Below, one piece after another: positions 8,565-16,219 of a stretch of DNA of 64,000 bases. Every line of letters begins with the position of its first letter. Position 1 is the stretch's first letter. The notes under the pieces were generated by a model that made no database searches, had not been told where the DNA came from, and saw only the letters and a list, made by a program, of their open reading frames with translations. The DNA is from Runella slithyformis DSM 19594. Its GTDB lineage: Bacteria > Bacteroidota > Bacteroidia > Cytophagales > Spirosomataceae. Location of the stretch: NCBI RefSeq assembly GCF_000218895.1, contig NC_015703.1, positions 371,501 through 435,500 of the forward strand, written 5' to 3'. Both the position numbers and the translations under genes were made by a program.

Positions 8565-9019
8565 CATTCATTCCAACCCGAAAAACGACAGAGGATGAAT
8601 CAGTACCGAAGATCACGCTGTCAAAGAATAGATTGGCTATTTCAAAAAAGCTGAAACATCTTTTTGAGCAGCATAACATCAAGGAAATCACGGCGGTGGC
8701 AGTGGGTGAAGCTGAAAATGGCTATCTGTATCTGCTGGTGAATCTTCCCGAAAAAGGCGTAAAGCTAAACCACCTCAAAAACGGTGAGATCATCGCAACC
8801 AATGGTTTTTTTCTTGAAGAAATGAGGAAAGCGATTTACAACAATCGGTTTTTGCCAACGGACAAAGTCAACACCAAAGATACCGATGGCCTGCTGAAAA
8901 TTCAGGTCGGAAATGGTCTTCAGTATGCCACAGGTAAAGGTGCTCTCGCATTCCCGTTAATGTTGGCTTCAATCAAGCAGGTAGCGAAGGCTGACATGAA
9001 AGGAGGAGCCAAGAAATGA
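8555..9019 (+). CDS. Early phage protein, unknown
   Basis: A 154-residue soluble protein with alternating strands and helices. I recognise no family. It overlaps both neighbours by a few bases (8555-8564 and 9016-9019), so it is part of a tightly coupled early operon. Confidence 0.65.
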   Translation: MELTFIPTRKTTEDESVPKITLSKNRLAISKKLKHLFEQHNIKEITAVAVGEAENGYLYLLVNLPEKGVKLNHLKNGEIIATNGFFLEEMRKAIYNNRFLPTDKVNTKDTDGLLKIQVGNGLQYATGKGALAFPLMLASIKQVAKADMKGGAKK

Positions 9020-9291
9020 GAACCTGGTTTACAAGTCCGCTCAAAAAAGACACACAGGTACTTATGGATGTGTTTAAGGCTCCCCGGTTGGATGGGGTGA
9101 GCCGTACGGAGATCACCGAACTCGGTTTTTTGGCAAAAAATGAGCTTGGAACATGGGATGCTTTCCAAAAAGTCAAAGGTGAGTCAATTCATCTTGGTGT
9201 TAGATACGAACTGTGGGAAGCACAAAGGCTGCTCATGCATGCAATCTTACAGCAGGAAGAAGACAACCTTAGAAAATCTTTCGCCTCATGA
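9016..9291 (+). CDS. Early phage protein, unknown
   Basis: A 91-residue, mostly helical protein. The ATG at 9016 overlaps the previous stop, and its own stop overlaps the next ATG (ATGA at 9288). No recognisable domain. Confidence 0.65.
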   Translation: MRTWFTSPLKKDTQVLMDVFKAPRLDGVSRTEITELGFLAKNELGTWDAFQKVKGESIHLGVRYELWEAQRLLMHAILQQEEDNLRKSFAS

Positions 9292-9512
9292 AAAAGACGC
9301 AGGACGTGGAGACCCTTGGAGAAAGAGTATGTGCAGACATTGAGCGCCTGCACGCCCGGTGGATGAACTGTGAAAAACGCCTCCGAAAACACCGCCGGCG
9401 ACGGCTCAGGCAGTATCTGTGCAACGGCGGATGGATCTACGAAGTGTATTTGGAAATGAAGAGCTATGCGGCATTGGATGATTTTCTAACGGCCTCATTG
9501 AACGTATTTTAA
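9288..9512 (+). CDS. Small basic early phage protein
   Basis: A 74-residue protein with a strongly basic stretch (EKRLRKHRRRRLRQYL), suggesting nucleic-acid binding. It is coupled to the upstream gene by ATGA. It is the last gene before a 343-base stretch that holds two tRNA-like RNAs. No family recognised. Confidence 0.6.
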   Translation: MKKTQDVETLGERVCADIERLHARWMNCEKRLRKHRRRRLRQYLCNGGWIYEVYLEMKSYAALDDFLTASLNVF

Positions 9513-9605
9513 GTGTAAAGTTAAGGGTTAGGTTTAGTCAAGGAGCAAGCTACCGCAGCGGCGGACCGTTTTCTTAGCCTGCATTGGTTTGGGTTTGTGA
9601 GTAAA

Positions 9606-9681
9606 CTCCTGAATGGTGTATCGGGCACGGTGTTGAAGGCAATGGCAACACAAGGGCGGGTTCGACCCCCGCATCAGGAGC
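9606..9681 (+). ncRNA. tRNA-like RNA 1 (non-canonical anticodon arm)
   Basis: A 7-bp acceptor stem (CTCCTGA 9606-9612 against TCAGGAG 9674-9680), a D-arm (GTG/CAC), a 6-bp arm GTGTTG/CAACAC (9630-9635 and 9646-9651) enclosing a 10-base loop where an anticodon loop should have 7, and a canonical T-arm (GCGGG, loop TTCGACC, CCCGC). One base (9673) lies between T stem and acceptor, which a normal tRNA would not have. No amino acid can be assigned. It may be a diverged tRNA, a tRNA mimic or a pseudogene. Confidence 0.5.
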
Positions 9682-9687
9682 AGGTAA

Positions 9688-9757
9688 GATTGTGTAGTGT
9701 AGTGGCCGGCACGCGGATTTGCGCACCGAGGTATGGGTTCGACCCCCATCACAATCA
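9688..9757 (+). ncRNA. tRNA-like RNA 2 (short anticodon arm)
   Basis: Acceptor GATTGTG/CACAATC (9688-9694 and 9750-9756), D-arm GTGT/GCAC, a perfect T-arm ATGGG/CCCAT with loop TTCGACC, and A at the discriminator position. The anticodon arm is reduced: only CGG/CCG pair (9714-9716 and 9726-9728) around nine bases, ATTTGCGCA. If the outer A-A pair is counted as stem, the 7-base loop would give anticodon UGC, but the alanine identity pair G3-U70 is absent. It starts only 6 bases after RNA 1, so the two form a tandem. Confidence 0.55.
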
Positions 9758-9789
9758 CAGGGTAGGGACAGAGTTTCTACAGCTCTCAA

Positions 9790-9815
9790 CCGCGTCGGGG
9801 TAACGCCCGGCGCGG
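9790..9815 (+). other. Very stable GC-rich hairpin
   Basis: CCGCGTCGGG (9790-9799) pairs with CCCGGCGCGG (9806-9815) with a single G-U pair and a 6-base loop. There is no T run, so it is more likely a processing or structural element following the tRNA-like RNAs than a simple terminator. Confidence 0.55.
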
Positions 9816-9855
9816 GGAAGGGGCAAATTGTAAGTTAACCATCATTTTCAAGACA

Positions 9856-10323
9856 ATGTCACAATGGTACTCGGGCAAGATTGCCCACCAACAGGAGCAG
9901 GAAAACGGCTCACTCAAAACGCTCACCGAAGCTTATTTGCTGCAGGCTGTGAGCTATACCGACGGCGAAGCCCGACTCTATCAGATCGCCGAGGAGAACG
10001 GCATCAAAGAGCATCAGATCAATGCGCTGACGCCCATCAGGATATCGGATGTATTTCAGCACTCCGACGGTGAGCAGTGGTATTTGGCTAAGGTGGTCAT
10101 GATCTCCATTGATCAGACCAGAAGCAAAGCAAAGGAAAAGCGGATAGTGAGCCAAATGGCGGTCAATGCCGATAACCTCAAAACGGCCCTGGAGCGGATC
10201 GAAGTCAATATCTCCAAATACCTTGTGCCGACCGTGATCGAAGGCATCAAGCTCACGTCTTATCTGGATATCTATCCCGAATCTGCTAACGAACCTGAGA
10301 ATGCCGGCACTGAAGAGAATTGA
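9856..10323 (+). CDS. DUF4494 domain-containing phage protein
   Basis: A 155-residue protein resembling DUF4494, a family found in Bacteroidota phages. The N-terminus WYSGKIAHQQ, followed by LTEAYLLQAVSYTDGEARLY, is characteristic. The C-terminal tail is acidic (PESANEPENAGTEEN). It overlaps the next gene by 23 bases. The function of the family is not known; its place next to a replication-initiator-like gene suggests a role in early DNA metabolism. Confidence 0.75.
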   Translation: MSQWYSGKIAHQQEQENGSLKTLTEAYLLQAVSYTDGEARLYQIAEENGIKEHQINALTPIRISDVFQHSDGEQWYLAKVVMISIDQTRSKAKEKRIVSQMAVNADNLKTALERIEVNISKYLVPTVIEGIKLTSYLDIYPESANEPENAGTEEN

Positions 10324-11806
10324 CAGCACGGAGGCGTATGTGCGCTTTTTGGCATTGTACCGCAAACACAATGACAACTGCCCGGCACCCTCGCACACCC
10401 GTAAGAAAAAATGTTTGGACGGTACGGTGGTGGAGGTGACGGTCCACCGCCGTACCGGGATCATCCCGGAGCAGGTCAAGACGACCTTCCACATGATGCT
10501 CAAGAAGTACGTGGATAATTACAACTACGTACGTGAAAAGCTGCCGGGCTTTGTGTACGAAGAATCTGACCGCTACCCGTCTCTCCTGACCAACAACGCC
10601 CGCATGGGCGAGTGGTGCGACTGCACCGATAAGACCATCTACAATCACCGCAAACATCTGGAGACCCTGGGCGTCATCAAGACAAAATTTCGTGGCCGCA
10701 GAAGCGATTATGAGCTGTGGATAACCCCCGAGATCCTGTTTGGCGGCGGTGAAGAAGCGAAAACCGAAAACCCCTCTCAAACGCCCAAAATCGACCTTTT
10801 AAACACCCACGGGAAAACTTTTCTGCATAGTAATACTGACAGAGAGACTAAAGAAAAAGAAAATAACAATGCGGAAACGTTGAAAAGTGGATACAGAGAG
10901 AACGGTTACGGAGAGAGGGGTGGGACAAAGACCCCTGCGAGCCCAAAGGACGGTCTTTCGGAGCCCATAGCACAGAGTGAGGGGCAGGGGGCGGCGCGGC
11001 GGTCGAAGCAGGAAATAATGGCTCAGGCAGCCCAAGAACGCCATAAGCAGGCCGATACCCTGAAAAGTCGAATGACCCCTACCCTGCCGCCAAGGCTGGA
11101 AAAGTACTTCGAAGATATGCTCGTTGGGTTTTGGATGTATGCCTGGAAGGTATTGTATCCCGACCGCGAATTCAGCAAAGAACAGCAGGAATTGGCGATT
11201 TCGGCCATTTATCACGGCGTATACAATCGCTTCGATGATGCCCGTGATGCCAAAGGATGGGCTGATTTTCAGGCCCGTCAGTTGGGAAAACTCGACAAAG
11301 CGGCCAAATACTACGACCATCACCCCGACGCCTATCTGCCTGACCCTTATGCGGTTCAGGTCAAAGGCAAGGGCTATTTTGATGCCGAAAACGAGCGTGG
11401 TTTTGCGGGATTGGAAGCGTGGATAAAGCGCGACGAAGTACGTGCCGAAAACCGCCGCAACAAAAACGACGAAGAACGGCAGCGTCGCCAAAAACGGGCC
11501 GAACAGCTGCTTCGGCAAGCCCGTCGGGACTTTGAGCGTCTGGCCGCCGGGGCCGCCCAACGGCAGGAAGTACGCGGAAAAACGCAGCTCCAGCTGTGGA
11601 ATTATTACCGACTGATCTTCGCGGGCCTCGGCAAACAGTACGAACGGAAGTTTGCCCAACAATACCTTGACCAACAGGCCCGGGACTTTCAACCGCCCAA
11701 ATACTACCAAACCAAACGGCAGCGCAAGGTGTATGCCGCGGATGCCACAGTGGTGATCGTAGATGAATGGATGACCGACGGCGATTGGTATTACTCTGAG
11801 TTATAA
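10301..11806 (+). CDS. Putative phage replication-initiation protein with winged helix
   Basis: A 501-residue protein. Residues about 65-150 look like a winged helix-turn-helix (MGEWCDCTDKTIYNHRKHL, then LGVIKTKF and an antiparallel wing), as in phage replication initiators and DnaD-like proteins. A low-complexity linker follows (about 170-240), then a helical, basic C-terminal half with a coiled coil (RQRRQKRAEQLLRQARRDFERL). No helicase or primase motifs are present, so host replication enzymes would be recruited. The origin may lie within or beside this gene, but I see no iterons. Replication role is inferred. Confidence 0.55.
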   Translation: MPALKRIDSTEAYVRFLALYRKHNDNCPAPSHTRKKKCLDGTVVEVTVHRRTGIIPEQVKTTFHMMLKKYVDNYNYVREKLPGFVYEESDRYPSLLTNNARMGEWCDCTDKTIYNHRKHLETLGVIKTKFRGRRSDYELWITPEILFGGGEEAKTENPSQTPKIDLLNTHGKTFLHSNTDRETKEKENNNAETLKSGYRENGYGERGGTKTPASPKDGLSEPIAQSEGQGAARRSKQEIMAQAAQERHKQADTLKSRMTPTLPPRLEKYFEDMLVGFWMYAWKVLYPDREFSKEQQELAISAIYHGVYNRFDDARDAKGWADFQARQLGKLDKAAKYYDHHPDAYLPDPYAVQVKGKGYFDAENERGFAGLEAWIKRDEVRAENRRNKNDEERQRRQKRAEQLLRQARRDFERLAAGAAQRQEVRGKTQLQLWNYYRLIFAGLGKQYERKFAQQYLDQQARDFQPPKYYQTKRQRKVYAADATVVIVDEWMTDGDWYYSEL

Positions 11807-11843
11807 CCTTTTTTCAATTTTTCAATCAATAAATTCTAAGCAA

Positions 11844-12236
11844 ATGTACCAAAAAACGAAAGTGCTGAAGGCAAAAAAGGCACCGAAAAGACCGGCTGAG
11901 CGCAAGCCGCTCAACGATGAGCAACGCGCCGAGCAGCGAGCCAAGGCAAGCTGCTGTATCCTAGTTGAATTTTACCAGCCCATCACGCTCAGCGACGGCC
12001 GAACCATCACCAACCTCAAAAAATGGAGCAATGAATGGCAACAACCCCACAAAGGCGACCTCAACGATTGGGTCAATGAGCTGATGCGCATCTTTGATAT
12101 CTATTGGAAAATCAAGGCCAAATCGGCGGCCATCTTTGATACGCGCTTTCAGAAAACGCTGATCGGCTCGGAGCGTGACCCCGATTGTAATAAACTCTAT
12201 CAATTTGAAAACCGTGTCTGGAGGGCCGTAAAATGA
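11844..12236 (+). CDS. Early phage protein, unknown
   Basis: A 130-residue protein with a lysine- and arginine-rich N-terminus (KAKKAPKRPAERKPL) and a Trp-containing C-terminal part. The start is directly preceded by TTCTAAGCAA (11834-11843), the phage's recurrent leader element. It overlaps the next gene by 4 bases. No known domain is visible. Confidence 0.65.
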   Translation: MYQKTKVLKAKKAPKRPAERKPLNDEQRAEQRAKASCCILVEFYQPITLSDGRTITNLKKWSNEWQQPHKGDLNDWVNELMRIFDIYWKIKAKSAAIFDTRFQKTLIGSERDPDCNKLYQFENRVWRAVK

Positions 12237-12565
12237 TTCTGCACATAAACCTTCGATTATATGAATATGAGGCGGTATCGTTGAAAGGATATCTGATTGC
12301 AAAGCTTCAGGATATAACAAAGCTCAACGGCCATGCTCCCGATGCTGACTTTGTGCTCTGCGAGTGGCTCACCAATAAATTTGGTGCTCAGGTAGCCGGC
12401 ATCGAGCGGCGCGGCCCTAAGACCCCGCAAAAAGTAGTGATACCCGTTTCGGTGGCTCGTATACTCTGGAAAAATTGGCAGCAGGAACCGATACCGGCTA
12501 CGCTCACGATGGTATTGGGCGGAATAGATGCCCAACTCAAAAACTTGAACCTGCATCCAAGATAA
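12233..12565 (+). CDS. Early phage protein, unknown
   Basis: A 110-residue soluble protein coupled to its neighbour through an ATGA overlap at 12233. It has a mixed alpha/beta pattern. I recognise no family. Confidence 0.65.
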   Translation: MILHINLRLYEYEAVSLKGYLIAKLQDITKLNGHAPDADFVLCEWLTNKFGAQVAGIERRGPKTPQKVVIPVSVARILWKNWQQEPIPATLTMVLGGIDAQLKNLNLHPR

Positions 12566-12593
12566 TCTTTCAATCCTATAACATCTAAGCACA

Positions 12594-12776
12594 ATGAATA
12601 TTGCAATAACCTCTATGACGGTCATCCTGTTTTTGGTCATCATTGTACAACTTTTTTTACTGGCAACGATGTATCAGTTTTTTCAGCAGACCTGCAAAAA
12701 CTACGCTGACTCAAAGCGCATCCTTGAAGATACCATTAAAAAATATCAACTATTTCGGAAGGGAAGCGAGTCGTAA
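12594..12776 (+). CDS. 60-residue single-helix membrane protein
   Basis: One N-terminal transmembrane helix (about residues 5-30, TVILFLVIIVQLFLLATMY) followed by a charged cytoplasmic tail. The start codon is preceded by TCTAAGCACA, a variant of the recurrent leader element. It is the last gene before a terminator-like hairpin, so it probably closes this early unit. Confidence 0.6.
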   Translation: MNIAITSMTVILFLVIIVQLFLLATMYQFFQQTCKNYADSKRILEDTIKKYQLFRKGSES

Positions 12777-12784
12777 AAATAAAA

Positions 12785-12811
12785 CAGCCCCGTGTTGGAA
12801 GCGCGGGGCTG
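12785..12811 (+). terminator. Hairpin at the end of the early operon
   Basis: CAGCCCCGTG (12785-12794) pairs with CGCGGGGCTG (12802-12811) with one wobble pair. It lies directly after the small membrane protein gene. The following T run is weak (CTT), so termination may be partial. Confidence 0.55.
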
Positions 12812-12862
12812 CTTAAAATGCTAAGCGGTACGAAGCACTGTAAATATAACGCTTAGCTCTAT

Positions 12863-13351
12863 ATGTCTGCTCAAAAAACTGACAAAATTATTGCCATTCC
12901 GGTCAAGGCCCAGGTAAAGACTTTTTTGGAACATAAGGATAACCTTGGTAAAGGCCCGCATGAAATCCGAAAGGATCACTGGCTCGGTGAATTGATCACG
13001 GCCGTCTTCTCTTTTCATCCGCTCTCTGAAGCGGAAGTCCCTGCGGAATACTTTCCCGAAAAAACGGTCAAGCTCCCGACCATTGAGGTGATCCCAAAGT
13101 TTAGGGTAAACCGGGAGCTGCTCACCGATGAGCACCTCAACAAAGTAGGCATGACCCTGGAGGTGATGTTTAAGCACGCGCTCATCTACTACGCCCGCGG
13201 CCGCATGACGCTCCTGAAATCTGAGCAGGGCGCGGTCAAATGTTTCTACAAAGAGTACGGCATCGATGCCGACCATTACGATACCTCGGCGGCGTTCAAA
13301 GTGGTGAACCGAAGCAAGGATGAGAAAAAGGCCGAGCAAGCCACCAAATAG
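12863..13351 (+). CDS. Phage protein, unknown (162 residues)
   Basis: A soluble, mixed alpha/beta protein (KFRVNRELLTDEHLNKVGMTL) with a charged C-terminus. No family recognised. It is flanked by a hairpin upstream and by tandem TTTTGTGTCCT repeats starting one base after its stop, so it probably forms its own transcription unit between the early and late regions. A regulator of late expression is possible, but nothing in the protein shows this. Confidence 0.65.
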   Translation: MSAQKTDKIIAIPVKAQVKTFLEHKDNLGKGPHEIRKDHWLGELITAVFSFHPLSEAEVPAEYFPEKTVKLPTIEVIPKFRVNRELLTDEHLNKVGMTLEVMFKHALIYYARGRMTLLKSEQGAVKCFYKEYGIDADHYDTSAAFKVVNRSKDEKKAEQATK

Positions 13352-13405
13352 TTTTGTGTCCTGTTTCGGCGATTTTGTGTCCTATTTCGGCGTTTTTGTG
13401 TCCTG
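13352..13405 (+). repeat. Tandem TTTTGTGTCCTRTTTCGGCG repeats before the late region
   Basis: Two full 21-base units (13352-13372, 13373-13393) and a partial third (to 13405) of TTTTGTGTCCTRTTTCGGCG; a looser copy (ACGTGTCCTTCC) follows near 13427. They fill the gap before the first structural gene. Related motifs recur at 16208, 29370 and 45111. Probable phage promoter or regulator-binding sites. Confidence 0.65.
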
Positions 13406-13470
13406 CCCGCAGGAGGTTGCAAAAAACGTGTCCTTCCATTTTTAAACGGTGTTTTTGACCTTTGTTTGTT

Positions 13471-14034
13471 ATGGTAACAACACAAAACATAGGGGCCATT
13501 GACCAAGACAGCAATGCTGCCTATGTGCGTGCGCTGTACCTGCTCAACCGCTCCCAACTCGAAGGCCTGCTTGACCCGGTACGGTTTCCCAATCCTATCA
13601 ATACCCTGACGGTACCGGTCAATGCCCTGACGGTAATGGTGGGTACCCAATTGACCAAGCTCGACTTCCTGCCCAGATCCTGTACATTTAATGAGAGCCG
13701 TGGCCGCGATGCCAACGGCTATTATTATGATGTACAGTTTTTGACGGAATTTCCCAAAGACCGCTATGATGTGGTGCGGTGGCTGATGGGAACGCCTTTT
13801 CAGGAATACGTGGCCCTCTGGGAAGACTTCAACGGTACGGCCTACATCACCGGTACCGACGAGATCGGGCTGGAGGTGCAGCTGAGCCGCACGGTGGGTG
13901 CCCGCAATGTGATCCCGCTCTCGATCACGGGGCGTTTTGTGACGCCTACCTATTATCTGGAAAGCATCGACCTCGCGGAGCTGTTTCCTGAAGCTGATTT
14001 TTCATTCCATTTTTCACTTCAATTTAATTCATAG
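13471..14034 (+). CDS. Probable phage structural (tail) protein, unknown
   Basis: A 187-residue protein rich in beta-strand patterns and aromatic residues (DANGYYYDVQFLTEFP). I place the start at the ATG at 13471 rather than an in-frame TTG at 13462. It is the first gene of the long structural block, directly before the tail-fibre genes, so a tail-tip or baseplate-associated role is likely. No family recognised. Confidence 0.6.
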   Translation: MVTTQNIGAIDQDSNAAYVRALYLLNRSQLEGLLDPVRFPNPINTLTVPVNALTVMVGTQLTKLDFLPRSCTFNESRGRDANGYYYDVQFLTEFPKDRYDVVRWLMGTPFQEYVALWEDFNGTAYITGTDEIGLEVQLSRTVGARNVIPLSITGRFVTPTYYLESIDLAELFPEADFSFHFSLQFNS

Positions 14035-14037
14035 GAT

Positions 14038-14481
14038 ATGTTCTCAAATCTTGCTCAGTTTATTTCGACCATCACAGGGTATTTTAACAAGCCTCCGAGA
14101 GGCGTTGATGGATCAGAAGGTGTCACCTCTACTGATGTTAGGCAGGCCCTTATAGATGTTGGTACTTGGGCAGATGAGCGTGCAACTGCCAGTGAACAAA
14201 ATGCCGCTTTGGCCGCTTCCGAAGTGTTAAACTCAAAGGTTGACAAGGTTACCGGTAAGGGATTATCTGCCAACGATTACACCACGACCGAGAAGCAAAA
14301 ATTAGGTCGTGTATTTGACTGCCTTGAATTCACAACTTACGCTGCTGCGGTTGCAGGGCTTTCAGGAGTTGCCGGACGCAGATTGGTATATGTGATTGAC
14401 GACACTGCAAATGGCAATACAAACGGCGGGTGGTATGGATGGAACGGCACTGCATTAGGTGAATTATTATGGCTTGACTAA
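14038..14481 (+). CDS. Tail-fibre-associated protein
   Basis: A 147-residue protein. The middle carries VTGKGLSANDYTTTEKQKL, a segment common in phage tail-fibre proteins just before a trimerisation or receptor-binding part. A similar sequence appears at the start of the next protein. The C-terminal part is glycine-, tryptophan- and asparagine-rich (NGGWYGWNGTALGELLWL), as in fibre tips. The DNA is more AT-rich than the capsid genes, consistent with exchange of host-range genes. Confidence 0.7.
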   Translation: MFSNLAQFISTITGYFNKPPRGVDGSEGVTSTDVRQALIDVGTWADERATASEQNAALAASEVLNSKVDKVTGKGLSANDYTTTEKQKLGRVFDCLEFTTYAAAVAGLSGVAGRRLVYVIDDTANGNTNGGWYGWNGTALGELLWLD

Positions 14482-14489
14482 TTTATAAC

Positions 14490-16112
14490 ATGAGCAATTT
14501 AGATGGAAAATTTAGAGCAAAAGACCTGAATGGCCTTGGACTCTCAAAGGAAAATTATACAACAGGGGAAAAAGCACTTGTTGCAGACCTCTTGAAGTAT
14601 AATGAAGAAAGTTATAGTGAGATTGAAGGATTTTACATGGGTGCGAACAGCCCTGTTGTTAATTCCGGATCGAAATACATTGTAATCCCTGCATCTGCCG
14701 GTGAAGATATTCTTGTTTCATCAAGTATCAATGGTTCTGCAATTAGACTGGCGAGATATTTCAATAATGCCGGTGTACAGATAGGTACATCAACACAGAT
14801 CGGAATTGACGGTGTAACAACTAATCTCGTTGATGTACCTCTTGTTATACCGGAAGGAACAATAAGAGCATACATAAGTTGTACGCTTTCTGGAAAAATT
14901 ACCGTCAAAAGAAAGTTAGGTGAGGCCAAATTCCAAGGTGTGCAACCGGCACCTGTGACGAAAAATGGGTGGTATATGGGCAAAAACGGAGTAATTGTTG
15001 CAAGTGCAACTCGAAAAATAACTTCATTTTCAGTTATTCCGGGTGAAAAAATAAGAATTACTACGCATATCTCCGGCGATCCGCTCGCGGCTGTGACTTT
15101 CCTTGATAGACTTAACAATGTTGTAAGCTTTGAAAATGTCGGCACTAATGGTCTTATAACTTACATTACGGCGCAGGTGTACACTGTGCCGAAAAACGCT
15201 GCAATCTGCTTTGTCAATTTCACGGATATTGTTGTAATCGAAAAAGAGATAATTAACTCCGCCTTAGATATGCAGGGACAGCATTTTCTTTGGCTTGGAA
15301 CCTCAATTCCGCAGGGCGGTCAATACCCACAAAGAAGCGCGGCCAAACTTGGCGCCTACGGCATCAATTTGGCCGTAGGCAGCAGCATGATGAGGATTTC
15401 CAAAGCGGATGGAACGATCAATGGCCTCGCATGGCAAAATGTGGCATATTCCCTTTGTCACACAATTGCAGAAAAAAACGACTTGATCACTAATTGGGCC
15501 ACATATAGACCTCTTTTTGGAAATGCAGCGCAGGCACCAACAACGTTAAGCGTTTCAGATCAGGCTTTCTTTCTTTCGTGTAGTTATGAGAACAGGCTGT
15601 TGCCATACCTTGACGGAAGAATGCCGATGCCGGACAAATTCTTCATTGATCATGGCCATAACGACAATCTTAGTTCAGACAGTGACACCCAATTCACAAC
15701 CATTCCTGCGACACGAAATGACCGTCGATTTTTTTTAGGGGCGGCCAACTTCATAATTGACCTTATACTTCAATATAATCCTCGTGCGAGAATAGCAATT
15801 ATAGGACATTATGAAAATGCAAGAAAGACGCGTGTATCGACTGCTCAAATTGCACTTGCTGATTATTGGGATTTCCCAATTTTCCGCCTATGGGAGCGAT
15901 TAGGTTGGACGCAACAGATTGTGCCGGGCACGCAGCCACTATGGGCAACTGCGCCATATAATTCATTTACTGCCGGGGCAAATACCAGCACAGATATGAC
16001 CATGACGCGACTTTGGATGCCTGACGACTTGCATCCGCATTCCGATACATCAGGACGCACCCAAGATCTAATCACCAACAATGTTGCTGAATTTGCCAGA
16101 GGGTTTTATTAG
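14490..16112 (+). CDS. Receptor-binding tail protein with SGNH-hydrolase-like domain
   Basis: A 540-residue protein. The N-terminus carries the fibre segment LGLSKENYTTGEKALVA (about 17-33). A beta-rich middle follows (about 45-260). The C-terminal domain (about 265-540) looks like an SGNH/GDSL esterase: block I LWLGTS near 270 (GTS instead of GDS), block III HGHND near 390, and block V DDLHPH near 513. Such domains deacetylate surface polysaccharides. It would act at the tail tip during adsorption. AT content is higher than in the following capsid genes, suggesting separate ancestry. Confidence 0.75.
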   Translation: MSNLDGKFRAKDLNGLGLSKENYTTGEKALVADLLKYNEESYSEIEGFYMGANSPVVNSGSKYIVIPASAGEDILVSSSINGSAIRLARYFNNAGVQIGTSTQIGIDGVTTNLVDVPLVIPEGTIRAYISCTLSGKITVKRKLGEAKFQGVQPAPVTKNGWYMGKNGVIVASATRKITSFSVIPGEKIRITTHISGDPLAAVTFLDRLNNVVSFENVGTNGLITYITAQVYTVPKNAAICFVNFTDIVVIEKEIINSALDMQGQHFLWLGTSIPQGGQYPQRSAAKLGAYGINLAVGSSMMRISKADGTINGLAWQNVAYSLCHTIAEKNDLITNWATYRPLFGNAAQAPTTLSVSDQAFFLSCSYENRLLPYLDGRMPMPDKFFIDHGHNDNLSSDSDTQFTTIPATRNDRRFFLGAANFIIDLILQYNPRARIAIIGHYENARKTRVSTAQIALADYWDFPIFRLWERLGWTQQIVPGTQPLWATAPYNSFTAGANTSTDMTMTRLWMPDDLHPHSDTSGRTQDLITNNVAEFARGFY

Positions 16113-16131
16113 ACTTTATTGTCATGATTTT

Positions 16132-16160
16132 AAAGCCCGGTCGCAGAGCAACCGGGCTTT
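16132..16160 (+). terminator. Intrinsic terminator after the receptor-binding gene
   Basis: A perfect 10-bp stem AAAGCCCGGT/ACCGGGCTTT with a 9-base loop, followed by TTT. It separates the fibre genes from the head module. Confidence 0.85.
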
Positions 16161-16219
16161 TTTCGTCCTGTGTGGCCCCCTTGGATTCGGATATGTTCGT
16201 AGCGTGATTTTGTGTACTG

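Larger units (their letters stand above)
9513..9855 (+). other. Gene-free stretch with structured RNA elements
   Basis: Between two early phage genes there is no convincing protein gene. The stretch holds two tRNA-like elements (9606-9681 and 9688-9757) and a GC-rich hairpin (9790-9815). All read in the same direction as the operon. Antisense ORFs here give GVEP-like peptides of the kind that arise when tRNA T-arms are translated in reverse. Confidence 0.6.

Noticed and set aside
9534-9789. Minus-strand ORFs giving peptides such as MGVEPIPRCANPRAG
   Set aside because: Such peptides arise from reverse translation of tRNA T-arms; here they lie exactly across the two tRNA-like elements, so they are not genes.
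13352-13437. TTTTGTGTCCT repeats considered as CRISPR or origin iterons
   Set aside because: No spacers, only 21-bp period, and the same motif recurs singly before other late genes, so a regulatory element is more likely.
13471-16112. Diversity-generating retroelement acting on the receptor-binding genes
   Set aside because: No reverse transcriptase gene and no repeated variable/template segment were seen anywhere in the prophage.
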